Numbered from the stretch's first letter, positions 25,325 to 34,538 are shown. The stretch is DNA of 64,000 nucleotides from Paenibacillus bouchesdurhonensis (GCF_900155685.1 NZ_LT732548.1:4750163-4814162), one strand, 5' to 3'. Notes: generated from the letters alone by a model not told the origin. Numbers and translations: made by a program.

Positions 25325-26941
25325 TTATTTATTTGCTTCAAAACGTTTTTGAGCTTGGTTGAATACTTCTACGTATTTACTTGCCCCGTTCTTCTCAGCT
25401 GTTACTAGCCAATCAGCCCATTCTTTATCTCCATAGTTCTTATTAAGGATATATTTTGAATTGAATTCATTCATCGATTTCTCAATCGATGTTTGCAATT
25501 CTGCAATAAGGGCAATCTCATCTTCTGTAAGATTCAATACAGGATCTTCAGGTTCAAATTTATTAGCTGATACCATTTTGTCTTGAGCCTCTTGCTCTTT
25601 CTCTGTGTAGTTGTAGTATACAGAGCGTCTATCTGGGTTAAGATACATGCCTTCAATCCACATGCCATAATGCTCTTCCAGTACTTTAATTTCTATGCTA
25701 GGCAGGTCGGCTAGCTCCGGATATACTGGCTTCCCGTTCTCATCAAAGTTAAAGTTCACACCTTCTACACCAAGCGTGATAAGCTCGGAACCCGATGGGC
25801 TCGTCAGATAATCTAACAATTTCAATGCAGCTTCTTTATTCTCGTTATTAGCAACGGTGATTCCAAAGTCTGCATTGATTAAAGGCAATGTACGGATATT
25901 TCCCGTAGGCCCAATTGGGTTAGCATAACGCAGGTCATACTCAGGATATTGCGAGCTTACTTGGTTGTAGAATAGATCCAGACGTCCAATCCAGTCCCAC
26001 GTTACGAACGCTTTATCTGTAGTCATTTTAGCTGTCCAGGAATCCGTGGTATCTGTCAAGAATTCTTGATCAAGCAAGCCTTCGTTATACAGCTTTTTCA
26101 AGAAATCAAGCATCTCTTTATGCTCTGGTTGAACTCCTGCTAATTTCCAAGTTTTATCGGATTCGGAATAGATAGCAGGGTAGCTTGCTCCTCCGATCCC
26201 CCAGCCATAGGAAAGATCTTTAAAGATCGTCTCCTTTGTTTTGGATGCCATTGGATATGAATCCGGATAAATTTCTTTTAATTTTTTCAGTGCTTGATAG
26301 AACTCTTCCGTGTTTGTCCACTCAGGAATGTCGTGCTTATCGAAAATATCTTTTCTGTACATCATGCCATGGTTAACATCACGATTCATGTTGTAAACCG
26401 GCCATGTATAAATGTTGTTATTCTCGTCTCCATAGGAATTAACAACCCAAGGATTTTCATCAACATATAGTCTTTTGAAATTTGGCAGCATATCAACATA
26501 GTCGTTGATTGCAACTACTGCTTTTTGTTGACCGATTCTCTTCAGCTCATCCCGTTTAAGCCCGTGAAAAATATCTGGAAGCTTACCCGATGCAACAATT
26601 AAACGAAGCTTATCCTGGAAAGTAGCAGGGGAATAATGTTGAAAATCTACTGTAATTCCTGTACGTTTCTCGATTTCCTTAGCAACTAGCTTGTCGTTAA
26701 GCGGAGTTTCACTTACAACCATCCAAGTCAACTTTGTTGGTTTATCTACCAGTGGAAGCTTCAACCCGCCGGTATCACCATATTCATTAGTGATATCTTC
26801 AACCACCGTATTGGATGGGGCATTTGTTGCTCCGCCACTTGAGTTTGTTTCTTTTCCCCCTGCATTTTTTGAACCGCATCCAGCCAATAGTGTACCGACC
26901 AGTACTAGAATGAGCGTCATACTAAGAAGCCTTTTTGACAT
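25325..26941 (-). CDS. Extracellular sugar-binding lipoprotein of an ABC importer
   Basis: 538 residues, LplA-like. A signal peptide ends in the lipobox LLAGC with the lipidated cysteine at residue 22, then a Gly/Asn/Ser linker. The mature part begins KLPLVDKPTKLTWMVVSETP, common in this large class of Paenibacillus binding proteins. AAAGGGGAGG precedes the ATG. It heads a new transcription unit with its own promoter. Confidence 0.93.
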   Translation of the reverse strand: MSKRLLSMTLILVLVGTLLAGCGSKNAGGKETNSSGGATNAPSNTVVEDITNEYGDTGGLKLPLVDKPTKLTWMVVSETPLNDKLVAKEIEKRTGITVDFQHYSPATFQDKLRLIVASGKLPDIFHGLKRDELKRIGQQKAVVAINDYVDMLPNFKRLYVDENPWVVNSYGDENNNIYTWPVYNMNRDVNHGMMYRKDIFDKHDIPEWTNTEEFYQALKKLKEIYPDSYPMASKTKETIFKDLSYGWGIGGASYPAIYSESDKTWKLAGVQPEHKEMLDFLKKLYNEGLLDQEFLTDTTDSWTAKMTTDKAFVTWDWIGRLDLFYNQVSSQYPEYDLRYANPIGPTGNIRTLPLINADFGITVANNENKEAALKLLDYLTSPSGSELITLGVEGVNFNFDENGKPVYPELADLPSIEIKVLEEHYGMWIEGMYLNPDRRSVYYNYTEKEQEAQDKMVSANKFEPEDPVLNLTEDEIALIAELQTSIEKSMNEFNSKYILNKNYGDKEWADWLVTAEKNGASKYVEVFNQAQKRFEANK

Positions 26942-27014
26942 TGTTATACCTCCCCTTTGTAATAGAAAAAGTAAAGCATTTGTTGTGACCGAAGTGCTCC
27001 TTCGGACAATTCAC

Positions 27015-27057
27015 ATTGTAGATCGGTTCATACGCCTCGTAAATAAAGCGTTTTCAT
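27015..27057 (-). promoter_or_regulatory. Promoter with cre-like site for the sugar importer operon
   Basis: Minus strand: -10 TACAAT at 27020-27015, 17 nt spacer, weak -35 TTTACG at 27043-27038. Directly upstream is ATGAAAACGCTTTAT (27057-27043), which matches the CcpA cre consensus except for the last two bases. Catabolite control of a sugar importer would be expected; the site is imperfect. The remaining 190 nt to the Gfo/Idh stop hold only AT-rich DNA. Confidence 0.45.
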
Positions 27058-27251
27058 CCGCTGTGTTTTTTCGACATCCACCGAGGTGAAAAGTTAGAAG
27101 AACCCTTATTTATCAACGTTTTTTTGATGTGGAATTTGCTAAATAGGTGGAAAATGCTATATAAACACTTTGATTTTTTTCCATTCACGGCATATCGCCA
27201 TTTTTAGGAATCCAAACAACTGGGTTTAAATCAATTGTAAATGGAGGGTTC

Positions 27252-28160
27252 TTACAGCGATACTGACTGCCCTATCCTTTTACTTTCCTCGGCTGCCTCT
27301 ATAAAGCGAATAATCTCTAAGGTCTCATTCCAATCTAATGGAGATTTATGACTATCGAATAGAATCATTATCTGCTCAAGTAAGCTAGCGTAAAAAGGCT
27401 TTGCGCTTGAATCAACCTCGATCAACGAGGTTTGTCCTGCTCGGCTAATCGTTGCGAAGAATGGACTTTCTGGCAAACGGCTGAGCTTAACTGTTCCCGT
27501 ACGCCCACCTTCCCAATGGGCAGCTATTAAATCATGCTCTTCTGTAGTCGTAACGCTAACCTCCAGGCAGCCTGTGCCCATAATTGCATATAGAAGCTCT
27601 ATCGAATGAATCCCATACCAATAATAGTAGGATTGGGTCGGCTCCACGGCCAAAGGGCCGCCAACAACAGCTCGAATCACGGTCGCCGGGTTCTCGCGTT
27701 CCAAATCATCTGTTATTTGCTGCGCATACCTTAAAGCCGAGCAGCTCATAATCGGGAGCTGATATTGCTGCGCGATTCGAAATATCTCTTTAGCACTTAT
27801 CGTGTCCAGAGCTAGAGGTTTGTCAATAAAGACTGGCTTGCCGTATGGAGCTATTCGCCTAAATTGGTCAAGATGTACCCGGCCATCCGCAGATGTTAGC
27901 AAAATTGCATCACAGCTCGCAGCAACCTCTTCTGGAGAATTTAATCTACGAACCCCGAATTCAAGCTCCAGCTTTGCCATAAAACCTTCCACTCGATCCG
28001 CACTAAGCGGAAAGTCATTAGAGCCCCCTAAAAAAGCTGCCACAACCTTCCCTCCCGATACATGATTTGCATCGGATGAGTCGTTGAGCAGCTTAGTAAA
28101 TGCAACAGAATGGGAGGAGTCCGTACCAATAAGACCTATTTTCAAATCATCCACTAGCAT
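27252..28160 (-). CDS. Gfo/Idh/MocA-family oxidoreductase
   Basis: 302 residues. The N-terminal Rossmann fold reads LKIGLIGTDSSHSVAFTKLL, and FIDKPLALD is the family's EKP-type motif with the conserved lysine. These enzymes act on sugars, inositols or amino sugars with NAD(P). The ATG at 28160 overlaps the serine dehydratase stop by one base (TGATG), with AGGAG five bases upstream. It is the last gene of the upstream unit. The substrate is unknown. Confidence 0.85.
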   Translation of the reverse strand: MLVDDLKIGLIGTDSSHSVAFTKLLNDSSDANHVSGGKVVAAFLGGSNDFPLSADRVEGFMAKLELEFGVRRLNSPEEVAASCDAILLTSADGRVHLDQFRRIAPYGKPVFIDKPLALDTISAKEIFRIAQQYQLPIMSCSALRYAQQITDDLERENPATVIRAVVGGPLAVEPTQSYYYWYGIHSIELLYAIMGTGCLEVSVTTTEEHDLIAAHWEGGRTGTVKLSRLPESPFFATISRAGQTSLIEVDSSAKPFYASLLEQIMILFDSHKSPLDWNETLEIIRFIEAAEESKRIGQSVSL

Positions 28161-29044
28161 CAACTCTCCTCTTTTTCATAAAGCTCTTTCATAATTTTTC
28201 TCCCCGTGGGTGTTTGTGCAAGTCCGCCCATCGCCGTCTCCCGATGCTTCTCAGGCATTGCACTGCCAACCTCGAGCATAACGTCAATCACTTCGTCCGA
28301 TGGAATGACACTCTTGACCCCGGCAAGTGCCATATCTGCGGCCGCCATTGCCGTAACGGCACCAAAACCATTACGAACGATGCAAGGAACTTCCACCAAT
28401 CCCCCGACCGGATCGCATATAAGGCCAAGTGAGTTTTTCAACGCCAATCCTACCGCATGAACCGCCTGCTCCGGTGTACCACCGCGAAGCTCCACCAATG
28501 CTCCAGCTGCCATGCCAATCGCAGAGCCTACCTCAGCTTGACACCCGCCTTCGGCGCCCGACACGAATGAGTTATTCGCGATAACATAGCCTATTGCTCC
28601 CGCACTAAAGAGGCCATGAACCATATGCTCATCGCTCCAGCCAAATCTTTCTTGCGAGCTAACGAACACGCCTGGTATAATGCCGCAGGAGCCTGCCGTC
28701 GGAGTAGCGATAATTCGCCCCATTGATGCATTGATCTCAGAGACCGCTAAAGCATACGCCATCGCGCTGCAAGCCTCCGTCCCTAAAGAAACGACCCCGT
28801 TGTGCATATAAGCTCGAACTCGCTTGGCGTCTCCGCCCGTCAATCCACTACGGGGCTTCAAATCGCTGTCTATTCCTTTGTAAACCGCTTCTTTCATAAT
28901 GTCATAATATGCGGCCATTTTCTCTAGCACTAGCTCAGTGCTCTTCCCCGTCTCTGCCGCCTGCTCCGTAATCATCAGCTGCCCTATCGTAACGGACTCT
29001 TTAACGCATAATTGTATCAATTGCTCTAAATTAGAGAACCTCAT
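28160..29044 (-). CDS. sdaAA: L-serine dehydratase, iron-sulfur type, alpha subunit
   Basis: 294 residues. Subunit carrying the catalytic iron-sulfur site that deaminates L-serine to pyruvate. Seen: SGLTGGDAKRVRAYMHNGVV, GSCGIIPGVFVSSQE, GGCQAEVGSAIGMAAGALVE, LGLICDPVGGLVEVPC; the cysteines in these motifs are those expected to bind the 4Fe-4S cluster. It overlaps sdaAB by 4 nt. In this neighbourhood it may serve a pathway releasing serine or a related hydroxy-amino acid. Confidence 0.95.
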   Translation of the reverse strand: MRFSNLEQLIQLCVKESVTIGQLMITEQAAETGKSTELVLEKMAAYYDIMKEAVYKGIDSDLKPRSGLTGGDAKRVRAYMHNGVVSLGTEACSAMAYALAVSEINASMGRIIATPTAGSCGIIPGVFVSSQERFGWSDEHMVHGLFSAGAIGYVIANNSFVSGAEGGCQAEVGSAIGMAAGALVELRGGTPEQAVHAVGLALKNSLGLICDPVGGLVEVPCIVRNGFGAVTAMAAADMALAGVKSVIPSDEVIDVMLEVGSAMPEKHRETAMGGLAQTPTGRKIMKELYEKEES

Positions 29045-29724
29045 AGTATATCCCCTTTGGAAGTGAGATTAATAACGCGAACCATGTAAACATCAGGTAT
29101 TTCAACGATCTGGTCGATAAACTCGGTACGCAATACCTCATCACTCTCAATCACGGTTAGAGCATCCCCGCTTCTGGACTTTCGATCAACCTCCATATAG
29201 CCAATATTGGCATCAGCATGCTTGAATATATCCGTCATTTCAGCTAGGATCCCCCGGCGATCCGCATGAAAAATTAATAAGGTTGGATAGTTGGCCGTAA
29301 ATTTAACATCGAAATCATCAATGCCTACGATTTCAATATTGCCGCCACCGATGGAACACCCTAGTACAATGACTTGCTGCTCTCCTCTGCGAAGAATAAA
29401 CGTTGCCGTATTGGGGTGCATGCCTGCCTTCTGAGCTGTACGAAGTTGTACTTCCATCCCAGCTTCCTTTGCCCTGTCAAAAGCATCTTTGATCCGCATA
29501 TCATCGGTTTCATAATTTAGCAGACCTGCGATAACAGCAAGATCCGTGCCGTGGCCGCGATAGGTTGTAGCGAAGGATCCATAGAAAATGATTTCAGCAT
29601 ATTCTGGCAGCCCTCCGAGCACATGTCTGGCCGTTCTTCCCAGCCGAACTGCTCCGGCGGTATGGGAGCTGGAGGGCCCCACCATGCTCGGACCGATAAT
29701 AGAAAACACATCCTTAAACCGCAT
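29041..29724 (-). CDS. sdaAB: L-serine dehydratase, iron-sulfur type, beta subunit
   Basis: 227 residues. Seen: FSIIGPSMVGPSSSHTAGAV, the family signature with the SSSHTAGA turn, and a C-terminal ACT domain (TLLIFHADRRGILAEMTDIF) likely to bind serine for regulation. It forms the enzyme with SdaAA. It starts 20 nt after the DHDPS-like gene. Confidence 0.95.
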   Translation of the reverse strand: MRFKDVFSIIGPSMVGPSSSHTAGAVRLGRTARHVLGGLPEYAEIIFYGSFATTYRGHGTDLAVIAGLLNYETDDMRIKDAFDRAKEAGMEVQLRTAQKAGMHPNTATFILRRGEQQVIVLGCSIGGGNIEIVGIDDFDVKFTANYPTLLIFHADRRGILAEMTDIFKHADANIGYMEVDRKSRSGDALTVIESDEVLRTEFIDQIVEIPDVYMVRVINLTSKGDIL

Positions 29725-29744
29725 GTTTGAGTCCTCCTGTTTGA

Positions 29745-30812
29745 TTAATCTTCAAGCCACTCCGTAAGATGTGCAGACACAAACTCATCATCGTGCAGTT
29801 GTGGATAATCCCGATATACACGATCAATCTCCTCCATTTGTCCCGGAGACAGCGTTTCATTTGGATTCAAGCACCACGTGCCTTGCAGCAAGCCCTGGCG
29901 ACGCAGTACCTCATGTATACCTGGTATACAGCCTTTAAAATGATGTGCAGGATCAAAAAATGCAGCATTTGTATCTGTTACTTGTACATTTCTCGTTAAC
30001 CATTCCTTTGACAGTTCTCCATGTTTTCGGACAGTCTTAATTTCCTCCAACAATTCTACGGCCTTTTTGGTCCAAACCGCCCAATGACCTAGTAATCCTC
30101 CGACAACGGTCTTCTCGATCGTTTCACCATCGACTTCAAAGCGATAAGTGGTCAATAAATCATTGATGATATTATCATCATTACCCGTATATAATGCGAT
30201 TTCATCTCGTCTACTTGAGTAGCAAACAGCCCGAGCGACATCAATGGTCTGATAGCGATTAAAAGGTGCCATCTTGATAGCGACTACGTTTGGAATTTCC
30301 GCAAATTTGCACCAAAAATCAAAACTGAAAATCTGCCCACCCACCGATGGCTGTAAGTAAAAACCGATGACAGGCATAATAGCTGCTACCTGCTTTGTTC
30401 TATCCAAAATTTCTTCCTCACTACAGTCAGTAAGACCTCCCATACTCAACAATGCTGCATCATAACCTAGGGATTGTGCGAATCGTGTTTCACTAATTGC
30501 TTGTTCTATAGGCCCACAAATCCCTGCGACCTTAATAAAGGGACGTTGTATATTCGCCCTCGCGATTTCTTCTGCGGCCATTTGCAGAACAGTCTCAAAT
30601 AAATTGTGGGGTTCATCGCGAATTTCAAATTGGGTCGAATGGACACCGACGGCGATTCCGCCTGCTCCGGAAGCAACATAGTAACGAGTTAACGCACGTT
30701 GATGTCGTTCGTCCAGCTGTCGATTCTTATCCAGTGCTAGGGGATGTGCAGGTATAACAAGCCCTTCATGTAGCGCTTTCAACAATTCGGAAGAAAGAGT
30801 AGTAGTAGTCAT
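29745..30812 (-). CDS. Dihydrodipicolinate synthase family aldolase/lyase
   Basis: 355 residues, longer than DapA (about 290). Seen: GAGGIAVGVHSTQF, a substrate-binding start in the barrel, GFYLQPSVGG with a tyrosine at 152, and VVAIKMAPF with the Schiff-base lysine K180. The DHDPS/NAL superfamily includes aldolases for keto-deoxy sugar acids and sialic acid. Here a sugar-acid or keto-acid lyase is the likeliest role, feeding pyruvate as the serine dehydratase would. It follows the epimerase with no gap. Confidence 0.85.
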   Translation of the reverse strand: MTTTTLSSELLKALHEGLVIPAHPLALDKNRQLDERHQRALTRYYVASGAGGIAVGVHSTQFEIRDEPHNLFETVLQMAAEEIARANIQRPFIKVAGICGPIEQAISETRFAQSLGYDAALLSMGGLTDCSEEEILDRTKQVAAIMPVIGFYLQPSVGGQIFSFDFWCKFAEIPNVVAIKMAPFNRYQTIDVARAVCYSSRRDEIALYTGNDDNIINDLLTTYRFEVDGETIEKTVVGGLLGHWAVWTKKAVELLEEIKTVRKHGELSKEWLTRNVQVTDTNAAFFDPAHHFKGCIPGIHEVLRRQGLLQGTWCLNPNETLSPGQMEEIDRVYRDYPQLHDDEFVSAHLTEWLED

Positions 30813-31829
30813 TTAGTATTTCCCCTTTCTTTCTTGGAAATGAGTCGGTTTATTCCATGTGGCTCCACCCGCCTGAACCCATTCAGCCAGCCAATCAATC
30901 ATTTGAAGTAACGATACCGATGGGTACCCAAATCGTTGATGCGACTTCGATGCGTTATTCAGCAGCGCAATCTCCGATTCTGTGCCTTCAAACAGGGCTT
31001 CTTTACCCATACGCTTCGCAAATTCTTCAGCAGCCCAACGAATAGACATCGTTTCTGGCCCAGTAATGTTCATAACAGCTGGTGGATTCGAACACTCTGT
31101 TAAGCAACGCAACGCCATTTCATTGGCATCTCCCTGCCAAATTACATTAGCATGCCCCATAGTCAAGTTAATCACTCGTTGTTCATTCACAGCCTTTGCG
31201 ATTTCCAATAGCACTCCATAACGCATATCAATCGCATAATTCAAACGATAGAACAGCATGGGCGTTCCGTTTTTATGGGAATGATATTCAAAAACACGCT
31301 CGCGACCTAAAGTTGATTGCGCGTATTCTCCTAACGGTTCAGGCGATACCGACTCATTTGCCCCTCCACTACCAATAGGCATGAAAGGATAAATATTACC
31401 TGATGAAAATACGACAATTCGGGAATCCTTAAATTTCTCCGCCACTCTGCCTGGCAAATAAGTATTCATCCCCCATGTGAAATGCTCTCTGCCCGTTGTT
31501 CCAAATTTATTACCAGCCATATAAATGATATTGTCTGCATGAGGCAATTGACTAAGCTCATCATCATTCAATAAGTTACAGGAAATCGTCTCGACCCCCG
31601 CTTCCTCTAGCTCACGTCTCGCTTCTTCGTCTGAAAACCGTGATACACCGATAACACGCTTATTTAATCCACCTTTACGGATTGCATTTTTAGCTAGCCT
31701 AGCTAAGCTTGGCCCCATTTTTCCGCCTACTCCAAGAATCATGATATCTCCATCAACCGAAGATAACTCCTTTACTAAGGCCTCAGAGGGCTCAGCTAAT
31801 TTCGCTTCCAATTCCTCAAGTGTTTTCAA
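30813..31829 (-). CDS. NAD-dependent epimerase/dehydratase (extended SDR)
   Basis: 338 residues. The nucleotide-binding turn is IMILGVGGKMGPSLARLA near residue 30, IIYMAGNKFG matches the SDR strand 4 region, and FSSGNIYPFMP carries the position where the catalytic Ser/Tyr region would start; YAQSTLGRERVFEY replaces the usual YxxxK with a shifted arrangement, so catalysis may be atypical. It is the first gene of the upstream unit behind an operator-promoter. Confidence 0.8.
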   Translation of the reverse strand: MKTLEELEAKLAEPSEALVKELSSVDGDIMILGVGGKMGPSLARLAKNAIRKGGLNKRVIGVSRFSDEEARRELEEAGVETISCNLLNDDELSQLPHADNIIYMAGNKFGTTGREHFTWGMNTYLPGRVAEKFKDSRIVVFSSGNIYPFMPIGSGGANESVSPEPLGEYAQSTLGRERVFEYHSHKNGTPMLFYRLNYAIDMRYGVLLEIAKAVNEQRVINLTMGHANVIWQGDANEMALRCLTECSNPPAVMNITGPETMSIRWAAEEFAKRMGKEALFEGTESEIALLNNASKSHQRFGYPSVSLLQMIDWLAEWVQAGGATWNKPTHFQERKGKY

Positions 31830-31864
31830 TGCGATTTTCCCCTTTCTAGTATGAATCTATCTCC

Positions 31865-31911
31865 ATCATACCGACAGGGGTTATATAAAGACAAATCTTT
31901 TAATTGTCTTT
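31865..31911 (-). promoter_or_regulatory. Promoter with overlapping inverted-repeat operator, catabolic unit A
   Basis: Minus strand: -35 TTGTCT at 31894-31889, 18 nt spacer, -10 TATGAT at 31870-31865. An inverted repeat AAAGACAA / TTGTCTTT with a 9 nt centre spans 31911-31887; its downstream arm covers the -35 hexamer. A repressor bound here would block RNA polymerase. The upstream regulator gene (31927) is the nearest candidate. Confidence 0.65.
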
Positions 31912-31926
31912 AAATCAGTAAATAGG

Positions 31927-33252
31927 CTAGAACATCGTTTTATCCTTCAAAAAAGAAAAGCGGTAAATTTGCCGTGGCCTTCCTCTCGGAACCTTCTCCA
32001 CACCAGAAATATCAACGAGTCCATTATCGATCCAGAGTAACAGCAACCGATGAGCACTACGTACCGTGATATCAAGCAAAGCAGCAAGCTCATGAACCAT
32101 ATATTCATATTTGCCGTACTTTGCTGTGTGAGATAGCAGTTTGCTTAAATAAGCGCTTGTCATGCCAGCGTCTTCTGCTTTCTTGATAAGTTCCGCATGC
32201 GTTGGCGATAATACGTTCTGGATGGGATCTGCCATTTCGAGAGGACCGATCAGCGTCTGATCCTCACGAATAATAAAGCAGATATTTCCCCCGGCTTCCC
32301 TTGATTTGCGAAGGGCGGCTCTGGCATTTGTACCCGCTTCATTTGCCGAGGTTCCAAACCCTACTCCCAGGCTTAAGGAAATGCCTAATGAATGGTTGGC
32401 CTCTTTGGCTAGTGGAATCGTTTTGTAACCACCCGTCTCCCTCTCAAAGATCCCCCTAGTTGTGAAGAATAAATATTCATCTCCACCTAACGGTGTCAAG
32501 TAGCCGTCAAGTGATTCAACATAATCCAGAACCATACGATGAATATCCAGCTTTAGCTTTTGAACCTCATGCTCATTATTCCGCATCATCACCAGCTTGC
32601 CGAAATCATCGACCTTAATCATCCCAACGACAATTTGCGATTCTTTATTACGGCGAGATTCCGTTGATAGAAGCGCACGCTCCAACGTCACGCTCATATC
32701 CTGATCCGAAGGAATTAGCCATTCGTTCGCAGCCTGAAGATCAGACAGCTTCCGTGCTACGGATTCCACCCCCGTAATGGCGAATGAGCATGCACCCGTG
32801 TTCAACAGGTTATGATGGAATGCAAATAGCTTGTCCGGTGAGGCATGAGCAGGACCGCTATAAACTACCACCTTCGTCTGCTCGATCCCAAGGTCTTTGA
32901 GCGCACTCATAACCATGGATTTCGTAAGCGAATCTACAGATATTCCACCGCTGAGGTGACCTGTCTGTAAAGCACGAAATAACGTTTTGTACAGCCCAGC
33001 CCCCGTTAGTGGAACATAATGCACAGGTACCGTTACATTGATATTTTCTCTAACTTTACGATGCGATTGCGCACCGAATAATAGAAGCGCCTCTACCTCC
33101 AGCATTAAAGTTTCAACGACTGACGGGACTTGCTCCTCATCATTAACGATCCGTACAATCGGAGTAAATGTAGGAAATGCCTTTATAACCTTTAGTAGCT
33201 TATCTACAACATACTGCATGCCAACGATTCCAATCTTAATTTGCATATGCAC
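31927..33252 (-). CDS. Regulator with GGDEF-like domain and C-terminal helix-turn-helix
   Basis: 441 residues. The first 130 residues form an alpha/beta domain (KIGIVGMQYVVDKLLKVI) like a PrpR or response-regulator receiver. Residues 205-330 look like a nucleotide-cyclase fold: IVVGMIKVDDFGKL, LTPLGGDEYLFFTT with GGDEY at 256-260, and LGISLSLGVGFG. Residues 380-430 look like a winged helix ending in VPRGRPRQIYRF. It starts at a GTG 7 nt after AAAGGA. I infer a regulator of the cluster sensing a nucleotide or metabolite. I know no characterised protein with this order. Confidence 0.6.
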   Translation of the reverse strand: MHMQIKIGIVGMQYVVDKLLKVIKAFPTFTPIVRIVNDEEQVPSVVETLMLEVEALLLFGAQSHRKVRENINVTVPVHYVPLTGAGLYKTLFRALQTGHLSGGISVDSLTKSMVMSALKDLGIEQTKVVVYSGPAHASPDKLFAFHHNLLNTGACSFAITGVESVARKLSDLQAANEWLIPSDQDMSVTLERALLSTESRRNKESQIVVGMIKVDDFGKLVMMRNNEHEVQKLKLDIHRMVLDYVESLDGYLTPLGGDEYLFFTTRGIFERETGGYKTIPLAKEANHSLGISLSLGVGFGTSANEAGTNARAALRKSREAGGNICFIIREDQTLIGPLEMADPIQNVLSPTHAELIKKAEDAGMTSAYLSKLLSHTAKYGKYEYMVHELAALLDITVRSAHRLLLLWIDNGLVDISGVEKVPRGRPRQIYRFSFLKDKTMF

Positions 33253-33745
33253 GGGTCATTCCTTTCAATATTTCGCAAGCCTCTTTGTGACGACTTTTGC
33301 TTTAAACGAGATCTTGTCCTCGATAGTTAGTTCATGCTTGAAAAACTCCAATTAAACTGGCCGCATTACCGTTTTTTCCCATACCAGTACATACTTCATC
33401 TCGTGTAACTCGCAGAACTATCTTATCATTTTTTGCAAGTAAATTCGTAACTTTAACGCTCACTCCCGAAATAATCTATCCTGAGATAAGTATTATCCTT
33501 ATAACATTATCATTCGTATATTCCGCGATAATCACTTGATTGAATTCGGAAGCACTCTGATTCGTTTCACCGATGAGACGATTATTACATAATCCAATGT
33601 AAGTGACTTAACCTACCATTCCAGACGAGCTTGTCAGTGCTTTGAGATTAATAACAAACGAAATATCCAACTTTATCCTTTGCTATTTATATAAAATGGT
33701 ATACGATTAAAAAATAATTTGTTAAAATTTAAAGGAGATGATGCT
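33253..33745. other. Divergent intergenic region
   Basis: About 490 nt without a gene between the GGDEF-like regulator (minus) and doxX (plus). Strongly AT-rich. A weak doxX promoter can be suggested (TTGCTA at 33680, 16 nt, TACGAT at 33702). I found no copy of the AAAGACAA inverted repeat here. Confidence 0.4.
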
Positions 33746-34330
33746 ATGACGATTAAAGATGAGTTGCGAGGGAAAAACATCATTATTCCTGACAATCCGG
33801 TATCGAATTTTTTGTTTAATAACACGAGATCGGCCCTTTTGTGGTTAGTTATTCGACTGTATTTGGGTTATGCCTGGTTAACCGCAGGATGGCACAAGGT
33901 AACTAGCGATCAGTGGGTTGGGAGCAATGCAGGTGCGGGACTGACAGGATTCGTTAAAGGAGCGGTCGGCAAAGCTGCAGAAGGGAAAGACGTAACGGGA
34001 TGGTATGCATCGTTTTTGGAAAGCATGGTGCTCCCCAATGCCCCGCTCTTCTCTTATCTTGTTGCCTTTGGAGAACTCCTCGTGGGGCTAGGCCTGATCC
34101 TTGGCTTGTTAACGGGAATTGCCGCTTTCTTCGGCGCCTTCATGAATGCGAGCTTCCTGTTTGCCGGTACCTTGAGCACGAATCCGCTGCTGTTCATCCT
34201 AGCAACTTGGATTGTACTGGCCTGGAAGGTCGCCGGATGGTATGGGCTCGATAGATGGGCGCTTCCTCTGCTTGGAACGCCATGGAGCAAAAGCCGACGC
34301 AATAAGGACGATCAAACGGCAGCAACATAA
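33746..34330 (+). CDS. DoxX-family membrane protein
   Basis: 194 residues from the ATG at 33746, chosen because AAAGGAGATGATG lies directly upstream; an earlier TTG at 33719 lies before the ribosome site. Four hydrophobic segments are visible, with WLVIRLYLGYAWLTAGWHKV and LVAFGELLVGLGLILGLLTG typical of DoxX/quinol-oxidase-like proteins. It is probably in the cytoplasmic membrane, with a redox role inferred from the family. It appears monocistronic. Confidence 0.88.
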   Translation: MTIKDELRGKNIIIPDNPVSNFLFNNTRSALLWLVIRLYLGYAWLTAGWHKVTSDQWVGSNAGAGLTGFVKGAVGKAAEGKDVTGWYASFLESMVLPNAPLFSYLVAFGELLVGLGLILGLLTGIAAFFGAFMNASFLFAGTLSTNPLLFILATWIVLAWKVAGWYGLDRWALPLLGTPWSKSRRNKDDQTAAT

Positions 34331-34391
34331 ATTAGTTAGCAAACACGAAGGACATACTGAGCTTTATCGAGAATTCAATTACATTTGTACG

Positions 34392-34433
34392 GGCTGCAAC
34401 AAATTGCCGAGAGGCGGACTGTTGCAGCCTTTT
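34392..34433 (+). terminator. Terminator after doxX (compound hairpin)
   Basis: Outer arms GGCTGCAAC / GTTGCAGCC, inner GCC-GAGA-GGC hairpin, then TTTT. Confidence 0.8.
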
Positions 34434-34538
34434 ATTATGCAAACACAATCTATTTAAGGCGTAATATTTCCCATTAAAGCTTTGCTGAAGCTTTCATCTC
34501 CGAACCAACTATATTCAAATACTACCTTCTTTACAAAA

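Noticed and set aside
33253..33745. Second copy of the AAAGACAA inverted repeat in the regulator's own control region
   Set aside because: Only unrelated AT-rich words were found; no match to the operator.
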